Below are positions 36,363 to 43,653 of a stretch of DNA of 64,000 bases, piece by piece. The notes below the pieces were generated by a model. It made no database searches and was not told where the DNA came from. It was given only the letters and a program-made list of their open reading frames with translations. The stretch is taken from positions 62,001 to 126,000 of the forward strand of contig NZ_QVLT01000007.1 in assembly GCF_003417065.2 (NCBI RefSeq). The letters are read 5' to 3'. The translations under genes were made by a program, and so were the position numbers. Every line of letters begins with the position of its first letter. Within the stretch, counting starts at the first letter, position 1. Source of the DNA: Hymenobacter lapidiphilus (GTDB lineage Bacteria > Bacteroidota > Bacteroidia > Cytophagales > Hymenobacteraceae).

Positions 36363-37889
36363 TTACTTCCAATCAGGCATCGTAGCGTTGTCGAACAGCT
36401 TTACCCGATTCCGGCCGTTCAAGTCAACCGTAAAAATCTCGGGTACCGATTGAGTCACGTTGTTTACCTGCACAAATATTATCCGGGCCCCATCAGGTGA
36501 GTAGCGCGGGAATATGTCGTTGAAGCCAGCGGGTTTGGTGGAGTTAGTAGTGCCGCCCGAGCCAGCTGATACGTCTACTAAGCCGCTACCATCGAGGTTC
36601 TGCGTGAAAATGTGCGCGTTGAGCTGCCGGCCGTTGCCGTCGTTGAATGCGTCTAAGTCGCGGGTGTACACAATGCGCTGCCCATCGACGCTGAAGGAAG
36701 GTGAATCGAGCCGGCCGGGTACGTTGCCGATCAGCTGCATGAAGTTCGAGCCGTCGGCATTGAGCAGGTAGAACTCCGAATCGTAAATGCTTACGCCTAC
36801 TGTCTGCACCACAATGCGGTTGCCCTGCCCCGTCCAATCCACCTCCCGGAAATGCCGCTCAGCCGGAGCCGTAGCCAGCAGTACCAGGCCAGTACCGTCG
36901 CGGTTGATGCGGTAGAGCTTGTTGAAGCTGCTGTAGATTAGCTGTCCCCCATCGGGCGACCAGCTGTAGCCGACTCCCTGGTTGAAGTAGCCATCTACGG
37001 GTTGCAGTGTTACCTGTCGCACATCAGAACCGTCGCGGTTCATGGTGTAGAGCTGAAACTGGCCCGTAGCATTGGAGGTATACGCTATCCGGTCGCGGTT
37101 GGGGCTGAGCCGGGGGTTGGCTTCCACGAAGGCCGAGGTAGTGAGGCGCGTTAGTGTAGTGCCGGTTTCGTTGCTGGAATATATGTCGGTGTTACCATTT
37201 TCAGTGCGCGCAAAGAGGTAGCGGTTGTCGGGCTGCGGACCAGTCCGGAAGCTCCATAGTGGCGAACGGGCCGAGCTTCCGCCAGCGTTGCGCACTGTTA
37301 CCTGCCAGAAGTACGTGGTGTTATAGTTTAGCTGCTTGGCCACCACCGTAGTATCACGGCTATTAGTGAGCAGATTGCGCGCAACGCCATTGGTGCCCTG
37401 GTACAACACTACATCGTAGCGCAGTGAATCGCCTCTGCTCGTTCCGGCTGCCGGATGCCACTCCAGCTTCACATCTGGTCCGGGAACTGTGGCTTGGTCG
37501 GCAGGCGCGGGCCGTACCGGTGGAGCAGGTGGCGTGGTCGACAGGTTTTTCTCCAGTACAATAGCCACCGCTACGACGGCTTCGTTCTCTACGGTTACTG
37601 CTACCGTCACCGAGCGATAATCGACCTTGGTTGCTACAATGGTCAGGCGGCCGGTAGGTACACCCGTCAGTTCGAAATTTCCTTGGGCATCGGTTACCAC
37701 CGAGGACGTGGCGGGCGTTGAGGTGATAGAAGCATTAGCCAGGGGTTGATTATTACGGGCGTCGCGCACAGTGCCAGTCACCTTGCCAAACAGCACGGGC
37801 TCAACCGGATTATCCTCGCAGCTCGTGAGCCACAGCGTAGAAATAACTAACAGCAGCCACAGCGTTCGGGAGCGGATGGAAAGTAACAT
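36363..37889 (-). CDS. Lipoprotein with carboxypeptidase-like, fibronectin-like and beta-propeller (PD40) domains
   Basis: Predicted envelope lipoprotein of 508 residues. MLLSIRSRTLWLLLVISTLW leads to the lipobox LTSC (Cys24). Order: carboxypeptidase regulatory-like beta-sandwich at about 35-110 (GKVTGTVRDARNNQPLANAS), a fibronectin-III-like domain at about 120-220 (YFWQVTVRNAGG), then a TolB-like propeller at about 225-508 with repeated PD40 blades (TSNATGQFQLYTMNRDGSDV, WSPDGGQLIYSSF, YSPDGARIIFVQ). Such propellers usually serve binding, not catalysis. It follows the csgH-like gene on the same strand with an 87-base gap and may be read from the same transcript, so a role at the curli fibre or the cell surface is possible; this is inference from position only. 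Confidence 0.8.
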   Translation of the reverse strand: MLLSIRSRTLWLLLVISTLWLTSCEDNPVEPVLFGKVTGTVRDARNNQPLANASITSTPATSSVVTDAQGNFELTGVPTGRLTIVATKVDYRSVTVAVTVENEAVVAVAIVLEKNLSTTPPAPPVRPAPADQATVPGPDVKLEWHPAAGTSRGDSLRYDVVLYQGTNGVARNLLTNSRDTTVVAKQLNYNTTYFWQVTVRNAGGSSARSPLWSFRTGPQPDNRYLFARTENGNTDIYSSNETGTTLTRLTTSAFVEANPRLSPNRDRIAYTSNATGQFQLYTMNRDGSDVRQVTLQPVDGYFNQGVGYSWSPDGGQLIYSSFNKLYRINRDGTGLVLLATAPAERHFREVDWTGQGNRIVVQTVGVSIYDSEFYLLNADGSNFMQLIGNVPGRLDSPSFSVDGQRIVYTRDLDAFNDGNGRQLNAHIFTQNLDGSGLVDVSAGSGGTTNSTKPAGFNDIFPRYSPDGARIIFVQVNNVTQSVPEIFTVDLNGRNRVKLFDNATMPDWK

Positions 37890-37976
37890 GGGTGGGAGGA
37901 TAATGCAATGAGAAACGGAGGGGACTTGTATACTGCGCCGGCAATTGGGTACCGACAGGATGAGGCGTGTTTAAAA

Positions 37977-38360
37977 CTACTTACTTCCAGGCTCATGCCG
38001 TACAGAATCCTGCGCCAACAAAATATTATGCGCGTCGAAGACGCGTAAATGGCCAATGTAAGTGCTTTGCCCATCAATATTTACCCGCGTACTGGACAGT
38101 AAAACCGATTGACCAGGGGCCAACTCGAATTCACCACCCTGCTGACTGGTTGAGCGCCCACCAGCTGACTGGCGCTCCAGGGTCATCTCGTATCTGAACG
38201 AGGCTACTTTTTTTATCAGACTAGTGCAGTTGCCGGTCATTTCCAACGTATTGCCGTGGGGTACAACCTGCAACCAAGCCCGGCAAGGCGGATCGGATTC
38301 AGCTTGGCTGACTCCGAGCAACGCGGCCCAGCTAGCCAAAAAAAACAAGGCAGTGTACAT
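37977..38360 (-). CDS. csgH: CsgH/CsgC-like curli chaperone
   Basis: Small periplasmic protein predicted to keep curli subunits from aggregating before export. The 127-residue product has a signal peptide (MYTALFFLASWAALLGVSQA) and a mature Ig-like beta-sandwich with the CsgH pattern: CRAWLQVVPHGNTLEMTGNC (two cysteines, Cys26 and Cys45, possibly a disulfide), YEMTLERQSAGGRSTSQQGG, FELAPGQSVLLSSTRVNID and YIGHLRVFD. In E. coli the related CsgC inhibits CsgA amyloid formation. It lies downstream of the csgB-like gene but behind a terminator (38468-38501), with its own -7 box (38387-38394), so it is probably transcribed apart from the fibre genes. The family call is based on pattern and context, not on an alignment. 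Confidence 0.72.
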   Translation of the reverse strand: MYTALFFLASWAALLGVSQAESDPPCRAWLQVVPHGNTLEMTGNCTSLIKKVASFRYEMTLERQSAGGRSTSQQGGEFELAPGQSVLLSSTRVNIDGQSTYIGHLRVFDAHNILLAQDSVRHEPGSK

Positions 38361-38386
38361 AGCGGTTTAGCATTTTTTGTTTACGC

Positions 38387-38394
38387 CAAATATA
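38387..38394 (-). promoter_or_regulatory. Candidate -7 box for csgH
   Basis: Minus-strand TATATTTG, 26 bases before the ATG at 38360. The best upstream TTG is 26 bases away, outside the usual 17-23 range. Confidence 0.45.
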
Positions 38395-38467
38395 CCTTTT
38401 TTTAGAAACATAGTACCATTCAAATTCGATTATTTATAGGACTCCTGCAACCAGTATTCCAAACACA

Positions 38468-38501
38468 CAAACACCCGCCACTTTGGGAGGGCGGGTGTTT
38501 G
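38468..38501 (-). terminator. Hairpin after the csgB-like gene
   Basis: Arms CAAACACCCGCC (38468-38479) and GGCGGGTGTTTG (38490-38501), with a GT-rich tail on the minus strand (TGTTTGTGTGTTTGG). It separates the fibre genes from csgH. Confidence 0.78.
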
Positions 38502-38541
38502 CCAACATAAGTCGGACAGAGCGCAACGATCAGCTATTGTG

Positions 38542-39141
38542 CTACTGACCGATTCGGCCATTCTGAATAGAGAGTTTAATGCCGTTGCCGAGCATCTCTA
38601 CCTCATAGCGCGCAGGAGGCAACGATTCGGAATTGGCTTGTCGCAACTCATTTTTATTTCCAAGCTGTAACACTTTTAAATCAGTGCCACTTCTGGTCTC
38701 GCTGACGTCAATGGTGTTCTTATTACCAATCTGGTTGAGTAAGGTCTTATTGTTGTCGCCAGTTACTTCTCTTGTCGCCTTATTTCCATATCCTTTCTGA
38801 TTTATGGTAGTAGTATTACCGCTACCATTCTGAGTAAGGTATGCCTCATTGGAGAAGCCCACTTGCGTAATGTATGCTTGGTTGAGTAGAGTACCTGGGT
38901 TGTTCTGTCTGGCCTCGGCTATGTTGGAGCTACCCAACTGCACCAGTTTTGCCAGGTTCTGAGCGTTGCTCGGCAACGGCACAGGTAATCGTTCGAGAGC
39001 AGACAGGCCAAGATCCTCGGCTAGACGCTGGGCGGCGCTATTGGCCTCACTCTGGCCTTCCTGTTGCGCCTGCGCCCCATTGGCCCAACCCAGCAAACAG
39101 GCCACCAGGCCGGCAGATGCGAAAAAACGGAGCTTTTTCAT
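38542..39141 (-). CDS. csgB: CsgB-like curli subunit (minor or nucleator type)
   Basis: Predicted secreted amyloid subunit of 199 residues. The start MKKLRFFASAGLVACLLGWA leads a signal peptide ending near AQAQ. The mature part contains curlin-type repeats of about 11 residues with the N-x-A/T-x-x-x-Q-x-G-x-x-N pattern: NQAYITQVGFSNEAYLTQNG, NTTTINQKGYGNKATREV and LLNQIGNKNTIDV. It has fewer and less regular repeats than its upstream neighbour, ends in QNGRIGQ, and has a non-repetitive insert (NSESLPPARYEVEML); this profile resembles CsgB more than CsgA. It follows the csgA-like gene by 137 bases on the same strand, with a hairpin between. An in-frame start at 39186 is possible but lacks signal character. 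The exact subunit role is inferred. Confidence 0.78.
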   Translation of the reverse strand: MKKLRFFASAGLVACLLGWANGAQAQQEGQSEANSAAQRLAEDLGLSALERLPVPLPSNAQNLAKLVQLGSSNIAEARQNNPGTLLNQAYITQVGFSNEAYLTQNGSGNTTTINQKGYGNKATREVTGDNNKTLLNQIGNKNTIDVSETRSGTDLKVLQLGNKNELRQANSESLPPARYEVEMLGNGIKLSIQNGRIGQ

Positions 39142-39197
39142 AGGAGTGGAAGTTACGCAAAGTCCGATGGATTGCCTGCTGAACAATAACAGGTATT

Positions 39198-39235
39198 GGC
39201 CGGGCTCTTTCTCCGGCGAGAGAAGAGGCCCGGCC
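39198..39235 (-). terminator. Hairpin between the csgA-like and csgB-like genes
   Basis: Arms GGCCGGGCTCTTT (39198-39210) and AAGAGGCCCGGCC (39223-39235), pairing with one bulge. No U-tract follows, so it may protect the upstream message or partly terminate, giving more of the first subunit than of the second. Confidence 0.6.
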
Positions 39236-39278
39236 GTTACTACCTGCCGTGCAGATTTACTTTGCTACACCCGAAGGC

Positions 39279-40052
39279 TTAGCGACGCTGCATCACCAGA
39301 GCCTGGTTGTTATTGCCGCCTTGTTCGATGCAGCTGCGCTGGTCATTGAGCGTAGAGATTACGTTGGCAGTGCCGCCTTGCATGGTTACAGCCGTGTTGT
39401 TATTGCCTACCTGCAACTGCGTAGCTTTGCTGAAGTTCACGCGCTGGGTAATGCTACCGCTGTTGTTTGTGCCGTTCTGATCCTGCGAGGCAGTGTTACT
39501 GTTACCGTAGGTTTTGATGTCGGCATTGTTGTCATTACCCTGCTGGCGTTGCTGGGCCCAGTTGTCGTTACCGTTCTGGGAGGAGCCAGGATCAAAAGAA
39601 CCAGTAACCTGATCGACGTTGATACCTGCCTTGTTGTTTTCGCCGGTCTGAAACTGCAGTGTAGTGTTCCGCGAACCCCAAACTACAGCATTAGCTTGGT
39701 TGTTTTTACCGCTCTGAGCCTGCAGGCCGTAGTTATCGTTGCCTTCCCGCTGATATAGCGCAGCACGGTTGCCCGAGCCTATTTGATCAACTACAGCCCG
39801 GTTGAAGCTTCCGAGGTCTTTGGATGGAGCACCTGGAGCTTGTCCTTGCACTACTACTGAGCAGTTATCAATGAGAGCTGGCGAAGGGAGCGAATTCAGG
39901 TTGTTCTGCTCAGCTGCACGAATCAGTGGCGCAGCAGGCTCGCAGCCTATGCAGGCGTTGATTGGGCGGAAGGTTTCGCGGGTACCCGACTGGGCGTAAG
40001 CGGAGCTGGCGAACAGGACGGCAGCAGCGGCGAGGAGTTGTACTTTTTTCAT
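39279..40052 (-). CDS. csgA: CsgA-like curli major subunit
   Basis: Predicted secreted amyloid fibre protein of 257 residues. Signal peptide MKKVQLLAAAAVLFASSAYA. An N-terminal segment of about 65 residues precedes some 13 tandem curlin-like units, each near 11 residues with an N-x-A-x-x-x-Q-x-G-x-N frame: NRAVVDQIGSG, NRAALYQREGND, NTTLQFQTGEN, NTASQDQNGTN and so on to NNQALVMQRR. Odd for curlin: four cysteines (Cys34, Cys37, Cys64 and one near residue 242 in RSCIEQG). The gene is preceded by a strong predicted promoter (40162-40191) and a very AT-rich leader region. csgB-like follows. CsgG and its helpers are encoded upstream, so export through CsgG is expected. Confidence 0.85.
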   Translation of the reverse strand: MKKVQLLAAAAVLFASSAYAQSGTRETFRPINACIGCEPAAPLIRAAEQNNLNSLPSPALIDNCSVVVQGQAPGAPSKDLGSFNRAVVDQIGSGNRAALYQREGNDNYGLQAQSGKNNQANAVVWGSRNTTLQFQTGENNKAGINVDQVTGSFDPGSSQNGNDNWAQQRQQGNDNNADIKTYGNSNTASQDQNGTNNSGSITQRVNFSKATQLQVGNNNTAVTMQGGTANVISTLNDQRSCIEQGGNNNQALVMQRR

Positions 40053-40161
40053 GGTAGTGGGGGAAAAGAGTGAAAAAAATAAGAGAAAAATTTCAAGGTG
40101 AGAGCCGGATACACAAAAGGAACTATTTCCTTTTTAGATTATCCTTGCCCTTTGATTGAGA

Positions 40162-40191
40162 CAAATATAAATAAGAATAATCAACTTGCAA
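40162..40191 (-). promoter_or_regulatory. Promoter of the csgA-like fibre gene
   Basis: On the minus strand TTG (40191-40189), 19 bases, then TATATTTG (40169-40162): an exact match to TTG-N19-TAnnTTTG. Leader of about 105 bases to the ATG at 40052. Confidence 0.72.
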
Positions 40192-40438
40192 GAAGCACGA
40201 ATAAAATTTAGTTATATTTTTACATCATAATATGATATTTATTAGATCAGGTTTATCTACTCGTATCCTATGTGTCTCATAATCAACAACAAGACGATAT
40301 AGTTTAATAAAATATTTTTTTAGTTATATTTTATATGTATAAAATATTTTCCCACTAGCGCTAGCATGTTGAAGGCTCCTTCTTACCATAACAACCTACT
40401 GGTCAGCAAATTAAAATCAATAAACCTATCTACCAACA

Positions 40439-40453
40439 CTCCATATATAGGAG
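40439..40453. promoter_or_regulatory. Palindrome-like motif upstream of csgA-like gene
   Basis: CTCCATATATAGGAG, nearly palindromic and similar to the core at 35834-35849. It lies about 390 bases before the csgA-like ATG. Confidence 0.35.
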
Positions 40454-40539
40454 GCTCTTCGGCTGTAGTTTCCGAAGTAGTGAGATAAGAAGGTTGGTAT
40501 GCTAAGTAGCACAGCGAGTTGGAAACACCTTTTATAGCT

Positions 40540-40585
40540 AGCGCCCTCTGATAACACCTCGGGAGGTGCCATCAGAGGGCGCTTT
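40540..40585 (+). terminator. Hairpin of unknown transcript
   Basis: Stem GCGCCCTCTGAT/ATCAGAGGGCGC with a second inner stem CACCTC/GAGGTG, followed by TTTT on the plus strand. No plus-strand gene lies upstream, so either an unrecognised short RNA ends here or the hairpin has another role. Confidence 0.45.
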
Positions 40586-40865
40586 TGGTCCGTTGCTTTG
40601 TATTGGGCTCCAGCAGCACTTGTACCATTGCTGCCTATCCCGGTTCGTCGGCTGGCTTTGCCCTTACTATTGAAGGATATGCGCTTTGCTACTTACGAAT
40701 CCGGAATGTTTATGTAGCACTGATGCGAGGGAAAGACGCAGTAACGCTTATTCCTATGAAGAGCTATGCAGGGCCTTTGCTGAAGATTGCTATGTCACGT
40801 CATTCGAGTCTGTTTGTGCCTTTATTACAACAATATGGTTTCGCCCAGGCAGTGCAGCCACGAAC

Positions 40866-40929
40866 AACCATCCTGTAAAAGCACTGTTGCCGCTACTAGT
40901 GGCGGCAACAGTGCTTTTACAGGATGGTT
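40866..40929 (-). terminator. Perfect long hairpin at the end of csgG
   Basis: 28-base perfect arms (40866-40893 and 40902-40929) around an eight-base loop; the right arm covers the last two bases of the csgG stop codon on the minus strand. The inner stem with CTTTTAC resembles a terminator. Confidence 0.85.
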
Positions 40930-42346
40930 ATTTGGCCGCCGGGCTTTTTCGGCGGGCGCTTAGTTGGTAGGTGATACCAAGCCGGACCCCGACACTATTG
41001 TCGTTGTAGCGCCCAACATCAGCGCCGTCAATGTCGTCGCGCAGAAACAGGCGGCTATCCACTCCACCAATCATGCTCCAGTTTAAGCTGAATTGATACT
41101 CGAGACCGGCACCGGCCGAAACATGAGGTGTAAACCGACTGGACGCTCCAACCGTGGACAGACTGTTGCCACTGGTAGTTACACCACCACCCAACTGAAG
41201 GTAGGGCGTAAAGCGGTCGGTAGGCAACACGCGCATCATCACGCCTGCTTCGGTAAAGTAGAATTTCTGATCGAAAAACTGGCGGGCGGCCAGTCGGCTC
41301 TGCCCAACAGCAACGTAGGGGTTGAGAAAACCGCCTGCGGGCTGATATGCCACCTGCAACTGCGTAATAGCCGTAATGCGGGGCGAGGCAAAGTCGCCGG
41401 CGTAGCGCTGGCCCCCGGCCGAAACGGTGGCCAGCAGCGCCTTCTTGCGGTCCAGCACCTGCCGGCCCAGTACATCGTAGAACTTGCCGTATTCCCGCTC
41501 GCTTACGTACTGCAGCATTTTGGGGCCCGTAGCTTCGGTTGAGTCCTTGGGGAGCCAGAGCCCATCCTGAATACCTTCGTAAATTAGGGCCTGTACGGCT
41601 TTTTCGATGGCCTCTTTAATCGCCATTTCACTTGGCTCATTATAGGTGAAGCCTGTTTCGGCTTCCATCAGGCGCTTAAAACTAACGAAGCGGAACAGGC
41701 TGCCCTGAATTTGCTGCGACAGAATGGTTTTGGAAGTGTACACGGTGCGCAGAATGCGGCCATTGCTGGTGCTGATGGCCCGTAGATACACCGTCACGCG
41801 GTCTTGGCGATACTGGCCTGAGGCGCCAGTGCCAAAGTAGCGTAGCCCGGCTCCACCGGTTAGCATGTTGGCATCGTAGGAAATTATACCACCCTCCAAC
41901 ATCACGCCCGCGAACAAAAGGGGCGGCAGTACGGGCTGCTTCACACCGGTCTGCTCGGTGAACTCGGCACGGGTGGAGCGAATAATTTTACGCTCGTTCA
42001 GCAGGTTGCCCAGGTTTTCGCGCTCGATGGGATCAAACCAGCCCGACTCTTCGAGCGCCCGCAGCAAAATGGTAGTTGTGCCCTGGGTAATAGCTGTCGA
42101 GAAGCTGGAACCATTGGCTTGAGGCTTATACTGGCCAGTCTGGTCGCGAAATTTATACACCGCTACCACTGTGCGGGACTTAGCCGCCGGCAGCCTGAGC
42201 ATATCAGCGTTACCATTCACCTCGGCTCCCATTCGGGCCCGCTCGGGACTGAATGGCTGATGAAAATAGGGGCTGCAGGCAGCCAGCAGTATTCCGGTCA
42301 GCAAGCACAAGGCATAGGCAAAGGAACGTGCGGTAGCAGTATTCAT
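40928..42346 (-). CDS. csgG: CsgG family curli export channel with extra C-terminal beta-barrel-like domain
   Basis: Outer-membrane lipoprotein that forms the curli secretion pore. The 472-residue protein starts MNTATARSFAYALCLLTGIL and has the lipobox LLAAC (Cys24). Residues about 30-275 show the CsgG domain: TVVAVYKFRDQTGQYKP, RALEESGWFDPIERENLGNL, GVMLEGGIISYDAN, VTVYLRAISTSNGRIL and the downstream helix AIKEAIEKAVQALIYEGIQDG. E. coli CsgG ends near this point (about 277 residues). Here about 180 further residues follow with alternating strands (TAITQLQVAYQPAGGFLNPY, YLQLGGGVTTSGNS, SAGAGLEYQFSLNWSMIGGV, VGVRLGITYQLS) that look like a small outer-membrane barrel. The start at 42346 was chosen because the 32 upstream in-frame residues have no signal. 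It is third in the csgE-csgF-csgG run. Confidence 0.88.
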   Translation of the reverse strand: MNTATARSFAYALCLLTGILLAACSPYFHQPFSPERARMGAEVNGNADMLRLPAAKSRTVVAVYKFRDQTGQYKPQANGSSFSTAITQGTTTILLRALEESGWFDPIERENLGNLLNERKIIRSTRAEFTEQTGVKQPVLPPLLFAGVMLEGGIISYDANMLTGGAGLRYFGTGASGQYRQDRVTVYLRAISTSNGRILRTVYTSKTILSQQIQGSLFRFVSFKRLMEAETGFTYNEPSEMAIKEAIEKAVQALIYEGIQDGLWLPKDSTEATGPKMLQYVSEREYGKFYDVLGRQVLDRKKALLATVSAGGQRYAGDFASPRITAITQLQVAYQPAGGFLNPYVAVGQSRLAARQFFDQKFYFTEAGVMMRVLPTDRFTPYLQLGGGVTTSGNSLSTVGASSRFTPHVSAGAGLEYQFSLNWSMIGGVDSRLFLRDDIDGADVGRYNDNSVGVRLGITYQLSARRKSPAAK

Positions 42347-42454
42347 AGACAGGCAGCGACTATTGTCGAAGGGAAGAAGAGAGGAAGAAACGCTGGGAAC
42401 ACATAAGGCAGGCAGCCGGGCCCTGAGGCCCGACACCGACACTTCGCCAACTGG

Positions 42455-42880
42455 CTAAGGCAGATTGGGAATGGTGACAGTGGTCTGGTTGCCGGTGGCG
42501 GGGTCAGAAATAACAATGACAACGCCATTGGAACCAGGCGTTACCTGGATCTGGTAGCCACCCACCGCGTAGCTACCGGCCTTTACCGTGCCACGGCCAA
42601 ACTGGTCGCTGATGAAGCGGTCAGTAAGCTGACTCAGGATCTGGCGGTTGAGGTTAGCAGTAAAATTCGTGAGCGGATCCTCTACAGTCCGGGCCTGAGC
42701 GGCGTCGGGGTCTTTAAAGGTATCCTGGGCAGTGGCTGCGCTCAGTAGAGACGAGTAGTTGAATGGATTACCCCCGAAGTTGGGGTTGACAGGTTCGTAT
42801 ATAAAATCCTGGGCGCTGGCAGCTGGTGCAGCTACCAAGGCCAGCAGCAGCGCGAGAAAAGAGCAGTACAAGTATTTCAT
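42455..42880 (-). CDS. csgF: Curli assembly protein CsgF
   Basis: Secreted accessory protein that couples the nucleator to the CsgG pore. The 141-residue sequence has a signal peptide (MKYLYCSFLALLLALVAAPA, cleaved near ASAQ) and the CsgF hallmark at the mature N-terminus, DFIYEPVNPNFGGNPFNYSS, which inserts into the CsgG channel in E. coli. The rest matches the family: LNRQILSQLTDRFISDQFG, GSYAVGGYQIQV and a final TTVTIPNLP. It is located between csgE and csgG with gaps of 48 and 108 bases on the same strand, consistent with one transcript. Confidence 0.95.
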   Translation of the reverse strand: MKYLYCSFLALLLALVAAPAASAQDFIYEPVNPNFGGNPFNYSSLLSAATAQDTFKDPDAAQARTVEDPLTNFTANLNRQILSQLTDRFISDQFGRGTVKAGSYAVGGYQIQVTPGSNGVVIVISDPATGNQTTVTIPNLP

Positions 42881-42928
42881 GGTGGAACAGGTTAGGAGGG
42901 AAGACGGGAGAGGTAGGGCAGGACAGTG

Positions 42929-43519
42929 CTAATAAACTTCCAGAGGCTGGCTGTTGCCCTGTTCCAGTTCGTTGCCCAGACGGTTGTTTTCGATGAGGTG
43001 CTGCGTGACAGTCCCCACAGCTTCGCTGGCAGCAGCTTCAATGTATTCCTCATTCGGCTGGAGCGGCATTTCGAGCAAATCGGTGTTGTTGACGGCTACC
43101 GTAACCAGAATACTGGTGCTCCGGGCCGGCTTCTCGGTAATGGTTACCACGTAGTCGCCCGAGCCGGCCGGAGCCTCGAACGTGTTGAAAAACAGGCTAT
43201 AGAAGTCACGCCCCAATTTAGTAATGGTTTCATCAACGATGAGGCCGTCGACTTCAAACCCACGCTGGAATTTTCCGGTATTGGTCGAGTCGGCCGTTAC
43301 CTGGAGTAGTAGCCGCAGGGCTTCCTCCAGCTGTTTGGGGGTAAGTGGGTTTGCTTTGCTTTCGTTGGTAGGGGCCTGGGCCGGAGCGGGGCTGCCCTGC
43401 TGCTTCACGCGGGCCGGCGGCTGCCGTACGCCCTGCGCCAGAGCGGCCGGAGCCAGCAGCAACAGGCATGGCAACAGCCAACAGCCCCATCTTCGCCAGA
43501 AATCAGCCGAATATATCAT
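42929..43519 (-). CDS. csgE: Curli assembly protein CsgE
   Basis: Periplasmic adaptor that caps the CsgG channel and delivers the subunit. The 196-residue protein starts MIYSADFWRRWGCWLLPCLL with a signal peptide ending near PAALAQ. A proline-, alanine- and glutamine-rich linker precedes the CsgE domain from about residue 75: GFEVDGLIVDETITKLGRDF, YSLFFNTFEAPAGSGDYVVT and ITEKPARSTSILVTVAVNN. E. coli CsgE is 129 residues; the extra length is mostly the linker. An in-frame ATG at 43564 would add 15 residues. It is the first gene of the csgE-csgF-csgG run; a weak box (TATATTTA, minus strand near 43591) precedes it but no full promoter match was found. Confidence 0.92.
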   Translation of the reverse strand: MIYSADFWRRWGCWLLPCLLLLAPAALAQGVRQPPARVKQQGSPAPAQAPTNESKANPLTPKQLEEALRLLLQVTADSTNTGKFQRGFEVDGLIVDETITKLGRDFYSLFFNTFEAPAGSGDYVVTITEKPARSTSILVTVAVNNTDLLEMPLQPNEEYIEAAASEAVGTVTQHLIENNRLGNELEQGNSQPLEVY

Positions 43520-43653
43520 AGCACCGCCCGAGCATAAGAGCAACAAGCGCAAGGGCCAAACCACCTGGTTCTCCCTTTCGGTGCCTAAATATAAGTATTT
43601 ACTATATGAATATGACTAATTTTGTTTAGCGTTAGAATGCACTTTATAAACTC

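Larger units (their letters stand above)
40053..40927. other. AT-rich control region between csgA-like gene and csgG
   Basis: About 870 bases without a convincing gene. The part from about 40140 to 40470 is strikingly AT-rich for this genome. It holds the csgA-like promoter (40162-40191), the palindromic motif at 40439-40453, a hairpin at 40540-40585 and the csgG terminator at 40866-40929. Short open frames at 40585-40970 on the plus strand overlap hairpins and are not accepted as genes. Confidence 0.75.

Noticed and set aside
39279..40052. Repetitive sequence of the csgA-like gene considered as a CRISPR array
   Set aside because: The repeats are degenerate, in frame and encode curlin-like units; there are no identical repeats with unique spacers.
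40585..40970. Two plus-strand open frames before csgG
   Set aside because: They overlap two hairpins and the csgG 3' end and have no credible start context, signal or family similarity.
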